Assembly (NCBI RefSeq): GCF_030452765.1
Contig: NZ_JAKDLO010000013.1
Location: forward strand, 1 to 42,934
DNA: 42,934 bases
Direction: 5' to 3'
Source: Intrasporangium sp.
Lineage (GTDB): Bacteria; Actinomycetota; Actinomycetes; Actinomycetales; Dermatophilaceae
Positions within the stretch are counted from its first letter, which is position 1. Each line of letters begins with the position of its first letter. The notes under the pieces were generated by a model. It had not been told where the DNA came from, did no database searches, and saw only the letters and a program-made list of their open reading frames with translations. Positions 23,241 through 33,829 of this stretch are shown in pieces. A program made the position numbers and the translations under genes.

Positions 23241-24722
23241 ATGCCCCCCGATACCGAGCCGCCCACCCACCTGCTGCACCGGCTCACTTCGTACTCGCAC
23301 GACCGGGAGTGGACCGAGCCGGTCCCCGATCCGCGCATCGTGCAGGGCCTCGTTCCGAACGACGAGATGCACCGGCCGCAGTGGTACAAGGCCTACGACG
23401 CCGATCTGCCACGCATCTTGCTCACCCCGGACCTGCCGGCCTCGACGGTGCCGGCGCTGGCTGTGCTCGCGGGGACTGCCGAGCCCGGTGAGCACGCCCC
23501 ACACCCGTCGTTCCCGCCCGACCTCGCCGGCCTCGCCAGGCTCCTGCACCTGTCGGCGGGCATCACCCGGACGACGGTCAACCGGGCCGGTGTGACCATG
23601 CTCTTCCGGGCCGCAGGCTCGGCCGGGGCGAGGTTCCCCCTGGAGCTCTATGTGGCCGTACCCGGTGACCTCGACACCGACGTCCCACCGGGCGTGCACT
23701 GGTACGACCCCGACGCGCACGCCCTCGTCACGGTCGGCCCGCCCCCGGCCGGCACGGCACCGACCGTCGTCGTGACAGGCGTGCCGTGGCGGACCGGCTG
23801 GCGCTACGCGGAACGCGGGTTCCGGCACATCTACTGGGACGCCGGCACGATGCTCGCGCAGCTCGTCGCCCTGGCCGACTCGGCCGGTCTGCCGGCGAGG
23901 CTCCACACGGCCTTCCCGGACGCCGAGGTGGCCGCTCTCGTCGGCGCCGACCCGGTGACGGAGTTCCCTGTCGCGGTCGTCGCTCTCGGACCCGGCGACC
24001 CTGCCCTGCGCCCCACCGGTGATGCCGTGCCGGGTCGCCACGACGCGGACGGTGTCGTCTTCCCGCTCGTCACGCAGGCACAACGCGCGGGATGCCGCTC
24101 CGCGCTCGGCCCCGAGCTGGACCGCGGGCCGGTCGTCGCCCTGGAGACGACCCCCGAACCCGTGACGCCCATCGACGCCGTCGTCGCGGGCAAGGGCTCG
24201 ATCCGTCGGCTGCGCGCCGACCGCTCGGTTCCTCTGGCCCTGCTGCGCGACGCCATGGCGGTCTCGACGCGCGGCATCGACGTGCCGCACTGGATCGGGG
24301 CCAACGCGGTCGAAAATCTCGCCCCTGGCGTGTACCGCTGGCCCGACCTCGAGCCCGCCCGTCGATCCCGGAGCGAAGCGGCGCTACGGGAGGAGCTGCA
24401 CGGCGCCGCGCTCGAGCAGGGCCTTGCTCACGATGCGTCGTTCGTCGTCATGTCCGGCATAGAGCTGGCCGGCGTCGACGACCACCGGTACCGCGAGGTC
24501 CAGCTGCTCGCGGGGCTCGTCGAAGGACGGCTCCATCTGGCCGCCGGGGCCCTCGGCGTCGCCGCGAGTGGTATGACGTTCCGCGACGCCGACCTGCCCG
24601 GGCTTCTCGGGCCGGACGTCGCCGGGCTGCTCTGGACCTGTGTCGGGGTGCCGGAGTACCGGACCCGCCCGAGCGGGCGCCCGGGCCAGCCCGCCGAGGT
24701 CCATATTGTCTGGCCGCGCTGA
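23241..24722 (+). CDS. SagB/ThcOx-type nitroreductase-family protein, tandem domains
   Basis: A 493-residue soluble protein with two nitroreductase-like halves. The first half carries TTVNRAGVTMLFRAAGSAGA, PLELYVAV and WRYAERGFRHIYWDAGTML, the FMN-fold pattern of SagB-type dehydrogenases; the second begins about residue 330 (SIRRLRADRSVPLALLRDAM) and ends with FRDADLPGLLG. SagB enzymes oxidise azolines in peptide toxins, but no precursor peptide, cyclodehydratase (YcaO) or ABC exporter is nearby, so this is an orphan. The ATG at 23241 has no ribosome site and may be leaderless (GATGAT 6 nt upstream). Confidence 0.72.
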   Translation: MPPDTEPPTHLLHRLTSYSHDREWTEPVPDPRIVQGLVPNDEMHRPQWYKAYDADLPRILLTPDLPASTVPALAVLAGTAEPGEHAPHPSFPPDLAGLARLLHLSAGITRTTVNRAGVTMLFRAAGSAGARFPLELYVAVPGDLDTDVPPGVHWYDPDAHALVTVGPPPAGTAPTVVVTGVPWRTGWRYAERGFRHIYWDAGTMLAQLVALADSAGLPARLHTAFPDAEVAALVGADPVTEFPVAVVALGPGDPALRPTGDAVPGRHDADGVVFPLVTQAQRAGCRSALGPELDRGPVVALETTPEPVTPIDAVVAGKGSIRRLRADRSVPLALLRDAMAVSTRGIDVPHWIGANAVENLAPGVYRWPDLEPARRSRSEAALREELHGAALEQGLAHDASFVVMSGIELAGVDDHRYREVQLLAGLVEGRLHLAAGALGVAASGMTFRDADLPGLLGPDVAGLLWTCVGVPEYRTRPSGRPGQPAEVHIVWPR

Positions 24723-24797
24723 CATCACGGGATGAAAGCGCAGCGTGGGCGGCGCAGCCGAGAGCGGGAGGGGCTGAGCGACATCCGGGCGCGTCTC

Positions 24798-24803
24798 TAC
24801 ACT
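24798..24803 (+). promoter_or_regulatory. Leaderless -10 (TACACT) of the FAH-family gene
   Basis: TACACT, 7 nt, then GTG 24811. There is no ribosome site, which fits a leaderless mRNA. Confidence 0.55.
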
Positions 24804-24810
24804 TGGCCAC

Positions 24811-25590
24811 GTGCGCATCGCGAGGTACACGACCGGGGAGGACCCGGCCTACGGCATCGTCCAGGGCGACCCGGGGGGCGAGGTGATCACGCCCCTGACC
24901 GGCGACCCGCTCTACGTCGGCCTGACGCCATCGCGCGCCGAGCCCGTCATGCTCGAGGACGTGCGGCTGCTCGCCCCGGTCATCCCGCGGTCGAAGATCG
25001 TCGCGATCGGCAAGAACTACGCCGACCACGCCAAGGAGATGGGCGGCGAGGTGCCCGACGAGCCGCTCATGTTCTTCAAGCCCAACACTGCCGTCGTCGG
25101 CCCCTTCGACCCGGTCGTGCTGCCGCGGGGGAGCGAGGAGGTCTCCTACGAGGGCGAGCTCGCGGTCGTCATCAAGACGATCACCAAGGGCGTCACGGCC
25201 GAGCACGCCGCAGAGTGCATCTACGGCTACACGATCGCCAACGACGTGACGGCCCGCGACTGGCAGCGCCGCGACGGGCAGTGGGCGCGGGCGAAGGGCT
25301 TCGACACGAGCTGCCCGCTCGGGCCGTGGGTCGAGACCGAGCTCGACCCGGCCGACCTGTCGATCCGCACGACGCTCGACGGGCAGGTGCGTCAGGCCGG
25401 GCGGACGTCCGACATGGTCCACGGGATCGCCTCGCTCATCGAGCACATGTCCGCGGCGTTCACGCTGCTTCCCGGCGACGTCATCCTCACCGGCACGCCG
25501 GCGGGTGTGGGGCTCGTCGAGGCGGGTCAACAGGTCACAGTCGAGATCGAGGGCATCGGCACCCTGACCAACACGTTCGTGCGACGGTGA
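24811..25590 (+). CDS. Fumarylacetoacetate hydrolase-family protein
   Basis: A 259-residue FAH-superfamily enzyme. Conserved parts: KIVAIGKNYADHAKEMG, PLMFFKPNTAVVGP, VSYEGELAVVI (metal Glu pair), GYTIANDVTARDWQ, KGFDTSCPLGPW, and LLPGDVILTGTPAGVG. This short form covers 2-hydroxyhepta-2,4-diene-1,7-dioate isomerase-like, oxaloacetate decarboxylase and acylpyruvate hydrolase activities; sequence alone does not tell them apart. It directly precedes gltX (18 bp gap), an order I associate with other actinobacteria, but with its own promoter. Confidence 0.92.
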   Translation: MRIARYTTGEDPAYGIVQGDPGGEVITPLTGDPLYVGLTPSRAEPVMLEDVRLLAPVIPRSKIVAIGKNYADHAKEMGGEVPDEPLMFFKPNTAVVGPFDPVVLPRGSEEVSYEGELAVVIKTITKGVTAEHAAECIYGYTIANDVTARDWQRRDGQWARAKGFDTSCPLGPWVETELDPADLSIRTTLDGQVRQAGRTSDMVHGIASLIEHMSAAFTLLPGDVILTGTPAGVGLVEAGQQVTVEIEGIGTLTNTFVRR

Positions 25591-25594
25591 GCAC

Positions 25595-25600
25595 TAGGCT
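25595..25600 (+). promoter_or_regulatory. gltX promoter, -10 TAGGCT
   Basis: TAGGCT is followed by 8 nt and GTG 25609; identical in sequence to the leuB box. Confidence 0.5.
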
Positions 25601-25608
25601 GACCTGCT

Positions 25609-27246
<1,638 letters not shown>

Positions 27247-27312
27247 CGACTCCGTCGACGTGATGGGTCCCGGGCCACGTGCGCTTGCCTTGTTCGGGCT
27301 GGAGGGACGAGC

Positions 27313-28044
27313 GTGAGTGAGCAGCCCCCCGCGAACGAGCTGCGCGGCATGCGGGCGCTCGTTCTCGACGTCGACGACACGATCCTCGACACCCGCACCG
27401 CGATGACGCGGGCGGGCACGGTTGCCGCACGAGCCCTGTGGCCCGGCCCGGGTCGCCCGCACCGGCAGATGGCGCAGCGATACTACGACGACCCCGGCGG
27501 CTGGTTCCGCCGTTACACCGCCGGTGAGATCTCCGTGGAACAGATGCGGCTGGCCCGCCTGCGCGACGTCGCCGATGCGTTCCGGCTCGACCTGGCGCAC
27601 GACGCAGGCGAGCGCTACCTCGCGGCCTACCTCCCCGCGTTCCGGGGCGTCCAACGGCTCTTCGGCGACGTGCCTGCCCTGCTCGCTGCCGCGGACAGGC
27701 TCGGCACTCCCGTCGCGCTGCTGACCAACTCGAACCGTGTCGACACCGCGATCAAGCTCGAGGCGCTGGGTCTCGACGCGCGGTTCGACGGGCTGGTCGT
27801 GACGACCGACACGTTCGGCATCGGCAAGCCCGACCGGCGCGTCTACCTGGAGGCGTGCCGTCTCGTCGCCGCCGAGCCGGCCCGGACCGTCAGCATCGGC
27901 GACAGCCTCGAGTGGGACGTGCTGGGGGCCGTCGCGGCGGGGCTGCGGGGGATCTGGCTCGATCGTGGAGGTTCGGGAGGCACCGGCCATGCCGCCATCC
28001 ACACCCTTGACACGGTCACTGCCGTCCTCACCGCCATGGCCTGA
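27313..28044 (+). CDS. HAD-family hydrolase
   Basis: A 243-residue phosphatase-like protein. Motif I is LVLDVDDTILD (both Asp present), motif II LLTNSN, motif III the Lys in GIGKPDRRVY, motif IV SIGDSLEWDVLGA; the cap is a four-helix type C1 insert (residues about 25-100). Such enzymes dephosphorylate small metabolites; the substrate is unknown. GGAGGGA lies before the GTG at 27313. It is co-directional with gltX (66-bp gap) and the tRNAs. Confidence 0.9.
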   Translation: MSEQPPANELRGMRALVLDVDDTILDTRTAMTRAGTVAARALWPGPGRPHRQMAQRYYDDPGGWFRRYTAGEISVEQMRLARLRDVADAFRLDLAHDAGERYLAAYLPAFRGVQRLFGDVPALLAAADRLGTPVALLTNSNRVDTAIKLEALGLDARFDGLVVTTDTFGIGKPDRRVYLEACRLVAAEPARTVSIGDSLEWDVLGAVAAGLRGIWLDRGGSGGTGHAAIHTLDTVTAVLTAMA

Positions 28045-28074
28045 GTGCTGACCCGGACGAGCCACCGCGTCGAT

Positions 28075-28103
28075 TTGGGCGGGGACGGGCGGACCGGTAG
28101 TAT
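28075..28103 (+). promoter_or_regulatory. Promoter for the tRNA-Gln/Glu unit
   Basis: TTGGGC (28075-28080), a 17-nt spacer and TAGTAT (28098-28103), 55 nt before the tRNA-Gln gene. This is the clearest two-box promoter in the window. Confidence 0.55.
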
Positions 28104-28157
28104 TCGTCTTCGGTTCGCCCCGCAGCACGCCTCGGCTCGTGCGGACGTGAAACCCCT

Positions 28158-28229
28158 TGGGGTATGGTGTAATTGGCAACACAGCTGATTCTGGTTCAGC
28201 CATTCTAGGTTCGAGTCCTGGTACCCCAG
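28158..28229 (+). tRNA. tRNA-Gln (CUG)
   Basis: A 72-nt cloverleaf: acceptor TGGGGTA pairs with TACCCCA; anticodon stem GCTGA/TCAGC with loop TTCTGGT (anticodon CTG, 28191-28193); T loop GGTTCGAGTCC. The U1-A72 pair is typical of tRNA-Gln. No CCA is encoded. Confidence 0.95.
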
Positions 28230-28319
28230 CCACGGTCTGCGGTGGTGGGCCGATTGGGAGAAAACCGAAGTTCACGCTAGGGTTTTCTTCTCGCGCCGAG
28301 TTTGCTCGGTGACGCGACT

Positions 28320-28395
28320 GGCCCCGTTGTGTAGCGGCCTAGCACGCCGCCCTCTCAAGGCGGTAGCGCGGGTTCGAATCCCGTCGGGGCTACCA
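28320..28395 (+). tRNA. tRNA-Glu (CUC)
   Basis: Acceptor GGCCCCG pairs with CGGGGCT (one G-U), discriminator A, and CCA is encoded (28393-28395). Anticodon stem CCGCC/GGCGG with loop CTCTCAA gives anticodon CTC (28354-28356). It lies 90 bp after tRNA-Gln and is followed at once by a terminator. Confidence 0.95.
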
Positions 28396-28400
28396 TGCAC

Positions 28401-28433
28401 GAAGGCCCGGAACCCCAAGGGATCCGGGCCTTC
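28401..28433 (+). terminator. tRNA operon terminator
   Basis: A perfect 11-bp stem, 28401-28411 (GAAGGCCCGGA) with 28423-28433, 11-nt loop, 5 nt after the tRNA-Glu CCA. It also faces the convergent fgd gene. Confidence 0.85.
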
Positions 28434-28485
28434 GCCGTATCCTGCCCGTCGGCGACCGTATGCCGTCGGGATGGCCATAGGTGGC

Positions 28486-29493
28486 TCAGCCGAGCTTGCG
28501 CAGGCGGGGGAGCACGTCGGTACAGAACTGGGTGAGGAACCTGGCTTGGTCATCGCCGGGGGCGTGGATGACCAGGTGGTCGAAACCCCAGTCGAGGTAC
28601 TGCTTGATCTGCTCGAGTGCCTCGTCCGGCTCGCTGGCCACGATCCACCGCTTGGCGACCTGCTCGTCGGTCAGCCCGTCCGCGAGCCGCTCCATCTCGA
28701 CCGGGTCGTGCACGCCGTGCTTCTGCTCCGCGGTGAGCGACAGCGGCGCCCAGAACCGGCAGTTGCGCACCGCCGCCTCGTGGTCTCGGTCGTAGGACAG
28801 CTTGATCTCGATCATCTTGTCGATGTCCTCGCGGGTGCGCCCGGACGTGGCCAGCCCCTCGTCGAGCGCCGGCAACAGCCGGTCCTCGTAGAGATCCCGG
28901 CCCTTGCCCGAGGTGCAGATGAACCCGTCCCCGGACCGGCCCGCATACCGCGCCACGACCGGCCCGCCGGCCGCGACGTAGATCGGCACCGGCTCCGCGG
29001 GGCGGTCGTAGACGGTCGCGTCGTGGGTGCGGTAGAAGTCCCCCTCGAACGAGACCCGCTCCTGGGTCCACAACCCCCGGATCAGCCGGACCGCCTCGCG
29101 GAGCCGGGCGAAGCGCTCCTTGAACTGGGGCCACGGGTTGCCGGCCGCGCCGACGGCGACCTCGTTGAGCGCCTCGCCGGTGCCGATGCCCAGCACGATC
29201 CGCCCGGGATGCAGCGCGCCCAGCGTGCCGAACGCCTGCGCCACCACCGCCGGGTTGTACCGGAAGGTCGGGGTCATCACCGACGTGCCGAGCACGACCC
29301 GCTCGGTGCGCTCACCCGCGGCCGCCAGCCACGACATCGCGAACGGCGCGTGCCCGCGTCGGTGCCGCCACGGCTGGAAATGGTCCGAGATGAACACCGA
29401 GTCCAACCCGAGCGACTCGGCCTGGACGGCATACTCGACCAGCTCCCGCGGCCCGAACTGCTCCGCCGACGCCTTCCACCCGATCCTCAGCAC
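28486..29493 (-). CDS. fgd: F420-dependent glucose-6-phosphate dehydrogenase (LLM class)
   Basis: Oxidises glucose-6-phosphate to 6-phosphogluconolactone and reduces coenzyme F420. The 335-residue length and the sequence follow the Fgd family closely: [36 protein letters not shown] (active-site His and Trp), [49 protein letters not shown], and [23 protein letters not shown] precedes a GTG start. cofC, an F420-synthesis gene, is about 5 kb away on the same strand, so the cell should make F420. Other LLM enzymes bind FMN, but the HFQPW and TGEALNE boxes point to Fgd. Confidence 0.93.
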   Translation of the reverse strand: MLRIGWKASAEQFGPRELVEYAVQAESLGLDSVFISDHFQPWRHRRGHAPFAMSWLAAAGERTERVVLGTSVMTPTFRYNPAVVAQAFGTLGALHPGRIVLGIGTGEALNEVAVGAAGNPWPQFKERFARLREAVRLIRGLWTQERVSFEGDFYRTHDATVYDRPAEPVPIYVAAGGPVVARYAGRSGDGFICTSGKGRDLYEDRLLPALDEGLATSGRTREDIDKMIEIKLSYDRDHEAAVRNCRFWAPLSLTAEQKHGVHDPVEMERLADGLTDEQVAKRWIVASEPDEALEQIKQYLDWGFDHLVIHAPGDDQARFLTQFCTDVLPRLRKLG

Positions 29494-29544
29494 CGTTGTC
29501 TCCTCCGCCGTGGACTTCTCCTCGTCAGCGTAGACGGCGGGTGC

Positions 29545-30516
29545 TCACCAGTGGACGACGACCTTGGTGCTGACCGGGGCCTCGTCGTAGAGCCGCACGA
29601 TCCCGTTCCAGTCGCGCACGTTGACGCACCCATGGGACGAACCGTTGTAGCCGAGGCGGGCGAAGTTGGACGAGTAGTGGATCGCCTGGCCGCCGCTGAA
29701 GAACATCGAGTACGGCATGGGGGTGTGGTAGAGGTTCGAGATGACGTCCTTCTTCTTCCACGTGATGGCGAAGGTGCCCTCCCGCGTCGGGAGAGCCTCG
29801 CTGCCGAAGCGGACGTCGAACTGGTACCGCGGAACCCCGTCGACGACCCACGTGAGCATCCGGGTCGACTTGCTGATGCAGATCGCTCGACCCGTGAGGC
29901 AGCGCTGGTCGACATCCCAGCTGAGCTTGCCGGGCTTCGGCGCGACGGGCTTGGGGAAGATGTTGTTCAGCTCGTCACGGCTTGGTGGCCGGCTCATCGA
30001 GACGATGCGGTTCCAGGTCCGCTCGTCGAGTGTGCCCGTCGCAACGAACCCGCGCTTGGCCTGGAAACCCAGCACGGCACTCGTCGTGTTCGTGCCGTAG
30101 TAGCTGGTCACGTCGCCGTGCAGCCAGCGCAGCTGCCGCAGGCGCGCCTGCAGCTCGCGGACCTTCGGTGAGGACGTGCCGGGACGGAGCAGCACGACGG
30201 GTGCCGGTTGCGGGGTCGCGCTCGGCGTGGGCTTCGGGGTCGCGCTCGGCCCCCGCGTCGCCGCGGGTCTTGTCGCCTTGGCGGGCCGCGAGGTCGCCCG
30301 GGTGGTCGGGGTGGCGCTCGTGGTCGACGGGGCGGGGGATGAAGGCGCGGCGCTCGTCGCCGGCGCCGTGCTCGTCGCAGGGGATGCGCCGACCGGGGTG
30401 GAGCCTGCTCGTGGGGTTGCCGTGCTGCAGCCTGTCATGGTCAGGGTCAGGGCCACGCCGAAGCCGACCAGGCCGATGGTTCGGGCGCCGAGGCGGCGCT
30501 CGCGTGCAACTCGCAT
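29545..30516 (-). CDS. L,D-transpeptidase lipoprotein with peptidoglycan-binding domain
   Basis: A 323-residue exported protein. Basic n-region (RVARERRLGAR), hydrophobic core, and lipobox LTMTGC with C30 for lipid attachment. A Ser/Thr/Ala/Pro linker (about 31-107) leads to a PG_binding_1 domain (SPKVRELQARLRQL) and a YkuD catalytic domain with H295 and C297 in SSHGCVNV. It would form 3-3 cross-links or attach proteins to peptidoglycan outside the cell. GGAGGAACC lies before the ATG. The linker is low-complexity and probably spans the wall. Confidence 0.92.
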   Translation of the reverse strand: MRVARERRLGARTIGLVGFGVALTLTMTGCSTATPRAGSTPVGASPATSTAPATSAAPSSPAPSTTSATPTTRATSRPAKATRPAATRGPSATPKPTPSATPQPAPVVLLRPGTSSPKVRELQARLRQLRWLHGDVTSYYGTNTTSAVLGFQAKRGFVATGTLDERTWNRIVSMSRPPSRDELNNIFPKPVAPKPGKLSWDVDQRCLTGRAICISKSTRMLTWVVDGVPRYQFDVRFGSEALPTREGTFAITWKKKDVISNLYHTPMPYSMFFSGGQAIHYSSNFARLGYNGSSHGCVNVRDWNGIVRLYDEAPVSTKVVVHW

Positions 30517-30646
30517 GGTGGTTCCTCCACGACGTACGGGGCTGACACATAGGGTGACGTCACGAGCCGCCGCAAGGTTGGCACGGTGCGGCCAACAGGT
30601 CAGAACGTGACCGATCCGTTGTCATTGCCGGCAGACGCTACCGGGC

Positions 30647-31399
30647 TCAGGCCTCCTGTTGTTGCTGTTGCTGTTGGTGTTGGGCGTGGGCTCGACGCAG
30701 CACCTCGGTGAGCTTGTTGGCGCCGGCCACGACCGTTGCCGCGTGCAGGCGTCCGGGCTGGCGGGACAGCCGCTCGATCGGCCCGGAGATCGACACGGCC
30801 GCGACGACGCGCCCGGACGGGCTGCGAACCGGCGCCGATACCGAGGCCACACCGGGCTCCCGCTCGGCGACGCTCTGGGCCCAGCCGCGCCGGCGGACGC
30901 CGGACAGGGTGGTCGCGGTGTACGCCGCGCCGTGCAGGCCTCGGTGCAGGCGGTCGGGCTCCTCCCACGCGAGCAGCACCTGGGCGGCGGACCCGGCAAG
31001 CATCGACAGGGTGGCGCCGACGGGGATCGAGTCACGCAGGCCGACGGGTCGCTCGGCTGCGGCGACACAGATGCGCTGGTCGCCCTGGCGCCGGAAGAGC
31101 TGGGCGCTCTCGTTCGTGTGGTCACGCAGCGCCCCGAGCACCGGACCCGCTGCAGCGAGGAGCCGGTCCTCGCCTGCGGCCGAGGCGAGCTCGGCAAGGC
31201 GCGGGCCGAGGACGAAACGGCCCTGCATGTCACGGGCGACCAGACGGTGGTGCTCCAGCGCAACCGCGAGGCGGTGAGCTGTCGGCCGTGCCAGGCCTGT
31301 CGCACCGACGAGCTGGGCGAGGGTCGCGGGACCCGCTTCGAGGGCACCGAGGACGGTCGCGGCCTTGTCGAGAACCCCGACTCCACTAGACTTGTCCAT
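30647..31399 (-). CDS. ltbR: IclR-family regulator LtbR/NdgR
   Basis: A 250-residue regulator: N-terminal winged helix (VLDKAATVLGALEAGPATLA … TGLARPTAHRLAVALEHH) and C-terminal effector domain (ESAQLFRRQGDQRICVAAAE). Divergence from leuCD is the conserved setting of the actinobacterial LtbR/NdgR group, which represses leuCD and other amino acid genes. Start ATG 31399 lies 9 bp from a perfect 12-bp inverted repeat, the probable operator, so autoregulation is likely. The extreme C-terminus is unusual: HAQHQ followed by a glutamine run (seven Q in all from DNA of CAG/CAA triplets at about 30,656-30,676). The effector is unknown. Confidence 0.92.
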   Translation of the reverse strand: MDKSSGVGVLDKAATVLGALEAGPATLAQLVGATGLARPTAHRLAVALEHHRLVARDMQGRFVLGPRLAELASAAGEDRLLAAAGPVLGALRDHTNESAQLFRRQGDQRICVAAAERPVGLRDSIPVGATLSMLAGSAAQVLLAWEEPDRLHRGLHGAAYTATTLSGVRRRGWAQSVAEREPGVASVSAPVRSPSGRVVAAVSISGPIERLSRQPGRLHAATVVAGANKLTEVLRRAHAQHQQQQQQQEA

Positions 31400-31408
31400 G
31401 ACATGATA

Positions 31409-31435
31409 TTGACGTCTCAGGCACTGAGACGTCAA
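31409..31435. promoter_or_regulatory. LtbR operator between ltbR and leuC
   Basis: A perfect 12-bp inverted repeat: TTGACGTCTCAG (31409-31420), GCA, CTGAGACGTCAA (31424-31435). It lies 9 bp upstream of ltbR. On the leuC side TTGACG could be a -35 box with TCAATT (31432-31437) 17 nt on as -10, so a bound dimer would block both promoters. The leuC 5' UTR (to 31542) also holds a GGCGAC/GTCGCC hairpin (31473-31511). Confidence 0.75.
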
Positions 31436-31542
31436 TTCGCGCCACGCCGAAAAGGACGACGCTTGACTGACAGGCGACGCGGCCGTGGGGGCCCTGCGGC
31501 TGGGTGTCGCCATCCGTCCAGGTGCTGCAGCGGAGGGCAACC

Positions 31543-32958
31543 ATGTCAGGAACACTGGCCGAGAAGGTCTGGGATGCGCACGTCGTCCGGCGCGCCGAGG
31601 GCGAGCCGGATCTGCTCTACATCGACCTGCATCTCATCCACGAGGTGACCAGCCCGCAGGCCTTCGAGGGGCTGCGGCTCGCCGGTCGGCCCGTGCGCCG
31701 GACCGACCTGACCCTCGCCACCGAGGACCACAACGTCCCGACCACCCCCGGCCCGATCACGGACCCCGTCTCGAAAGTCCAGGTCGAGACGCTCCGGCGC
31801 AACTGCGAGCAGTTCGGCGTCCGCCTCTACCCGATGGGTGACATCGAGCAGGGCATCGTCCACGTCGTCGGCCCTCAGCTCGGCCTGACCCAGCCCGGCA
31901 TGACCGTCGTCTGCGGTGACAGCCACACCTCGACCCACGGTGCCTTCGGGGCGCTCGCATTCGGCATCGGCACCTCCGAGGTCGAACACGTCCTCGCGAC
32001 CCAGGCGCTGCCGCTCAGACCGTTCCGGACGATGGCGATCAACGTCCGGGGACAGCTCGCCGAGGGCGTCACGGCCAAGGACGTCATCCTCGCCGTCATC
32101 GCCCGGATCGGCACCGGCGGCGGCCAAGGCTATGTCCTGGAGTACCGCGGCGACGCCATCGAGGCCCTCTCGATGGAGGCCAGGATGACGATCTGCAACA
32201 TGTCGATCGAGGCCGGCGCCCGGGCCGGCATGATCGCCCCCGACGAGACGACCTTCGCCTACCTCGAGGGGCGGCCCCACGCGCCGAAGGGCGCCGACTG
32301 GGACGCCGCCGTAGCCTACTGGCGCTCGCTGCGCACCGACGACGACGCCGTCTTCGACGCGGAGGTCGACATCGACGCCTCCGCTCTGACACCCTTCGTC
32401 ACCTGGGGCACCAACCCGGGACAGGGCCTGCCGCTCGGGGAGTCGGTGCCCGACCCCGAGTCCTTCGCCGACGAGAGCGACCGGCTCTCCGCAGCGAACG
32501 CCTTGGCCTACATGGGCCTCGAGCCGGGCACGAGGCTGCGTGACATCAAGGTCGACACGGTCTTCCTCGGGTCCTGTACCAACGGGCGGATCGAGGACCT
32601 GCGTGCCGCGGCGGCGGTCGTCAAGGGCCGCCGGATCGCGCCGGGCATCCGCATGCTCGTCGTCCCCGGATCGGCTAAGGTGCGCCGACAGGCGGAGACC
32701 GAGGGCCTTGACCGGGTCTTCACCGACGCGGGCGCCGAGTGGCGCCTGCCCGGGTGCTCGATGTGCCTCGGGATGAACCCGGACATCCTCTCGCCCGGGG
32801 AACGCTGCGCCTCGACGTCCAACCGCAACTTCGAGGGACGCCAGGGCAAGGGTGGACGCACGCACCTGGTCAGCCCGATCGTGGCCGCGGCGACGGCTCT
32901 GCGCGGCACCCTGTCGAGCCCAGCCGATCTGAACGCCGACGCACTCCAGGAGGCCTGA
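31543..32958 (+). CDS. leuC: 3-isopropylmalate dehydratase, large subunit
   Basis: The [4Fe-4S] aconitase-type subunit that with LeuD converts 2-isopropylmalate to 3-isopropylmalate. 471 residues; visible landmarks: [59 protein letters not shown] (first cluster Cys) and [11 protein letters not shown] (the other two cluster Cys). The start with GGAGGG 31532-31537 is chosen. It shares an operon with leuD (3 bp apart) under LtbR control. Confidence 0.97.
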   Translation: MSGTLAEKVWDAHVVRRAEGEPDLLYIDLHLIHEVTSPQAFEGLRLAGRPVRRTDLTLATEDHNVPTTPGPITDPVSKVQVETLRRNCEQFGVRLYPMGDIEQGIVHVVGPQLGLTQPGMTVVCGDSHTSTHGAFGALAFGIGTSEVEHVLATQALPLRPFRTMAINVRGQLAEGVTAKDVILAVIARIGTGGGQGYVLEYRGDAIEALSMEARMTICNMSIEAGARAGMIAPDETTFAYLEGRPHAPKGADWDAAVAYWRSLRTDDDAVFDAEVDIDASALTPFVTWGTNPGQGLPLGESVPDPESFADESDRLSAANALAYMGLEPGTRLRDIKVDTVFLGSCTNGRIEDLRAAAAVVKGRRIAPGIRMLVVPGSAKVRRQAETEGLDRVFTDAGAEWRLPGCSMCLGMNPDILSPGERCASTSNRNFEGRQGKGGRTHLVSPIVAAATALRGTLSSPADLNADALQEA

Positions 32959-32961
32959 GCG

Positions 32962-33555
32962 ATGGACAAGTTCGAGACTCACACCGGCGTGGGTGTGCCG
33001 CTGCGTCGCGGCAACGTCGATACCGACCAGATCATCCCGGCCGTCTATCTCAAGCGCGTCACGCGCACCGGCTTCGAGGACGGCCTGTTCGCCGCGTGGC
33101 GTGCGGATCCCTCCTTCGTCCTCAACAACCCGGTGTATGCCGCCGGGTCGGTTCTCGTGGCCGGCCCTGACTTCGGCACGGGGTCGAGCCGCGAGCACGC
33201 CGTCTGGGCGCTGATGGACTATGGCTTCCGCGTCGTCATCAGCTCCCGGTTCGCCGATATCTTCCGTGGCAACAGCGGCAAGGGTGGTCTGGTCGCCGCA
33301 GTCGTCTCGCAGGACAACGTCGAGCTGCTCTGGAAGTACCTCGAGAACCACCCCGGAGCACAGATCACCGTCGACCTTGTCGCGCGGACCGTGACGGCGG
33401 GCGACATCGTCGCGCCCTTCGAGATCGACGACTACACCCGCTGGCGGCTGCTCGAGGGCCTCGACGACATCGGGCTGACACTGCGCCACGAGAGCGACGT
33501 GGCGCACTTCGAGCGCGGACGCCCCTCCTTCAAGCCAGTCACTTTCCTCGGCTGA
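32962..33555 (+). CDS. leuD: 3-isopropylmalate dehydratase, small subunit
   Basis: The 197-residue swivel subunit that completes the LeuCD active site. Landmarks: [34 protein letters not shown] (conserved substrate-binding SSREHA), and a C-terminal [22 protein letters not shown] 32962 is 3 bp after the leuC stop. The region 33556-33829 after it shows no gene I can support and probably carries the hup promoter. Confidence 0.97.
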   Translation: MDKFETHTGVGVPLRRGNVDTDQIIPAVYLKRVTRTGFEDGLFAAWRADPSFVLNNPVYAAGSVLVAGPDFGTGSSREHAVWALMDYGFRVVISSRFADIFRGNSGKGGLVAAVVSQDNVELLWKYLENHPGAQITVDLVARTVTAGDIVAPFEIDDYTRWRLLEGLDDIGLTLRHESDVAHFERGRPSFKPVTFLG

Positions 33556-33829
33556 CCCGAGAACTGCTCCGCCACCAGCTCAGGCAACCGAGCGCCCTTG
33601 TCCATCAGGCGGATTCGACTCTGGCGGTCACTCTCGAGGTTGACCTGACCCAGCATCCGGACCTTTGCCAAGCCATGGCTCGCCCGGCAAACTCGTTGCG
33701 ACACAACGAAAAACACGGTTCAGGGTGGTGGACCTTGGTCTTGCGTGCCTTTACGGTCGGAGGAAGCCGGATCCTTCCGGGCCCATTCGTCGGCTCGCCC
33801 GACACCGACATTCCTCTGGAGGGGAAGAC

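Noticed and set aside
23241-24722. Thiopeptide/azole biosynthetic gene cluster around the SagB-like gene
   Set aside because: No precursor peptide, YcaO, lanthipeptide dehydratase or transporter on either side.
25591-25608. T-box riboswitch before gltX
   Set aside because: Only 18 bp separate FAH from gltX, with no room or specifier loop; the promoter looks leaderless.
33432-33716. 94-residue minus-strand ORF across the leuD end and the leuD–hup gap
   Set aside because: No ribosome site or family, overlaps leuD by over 120 bp, and the portion outside leuD is too short to judge.
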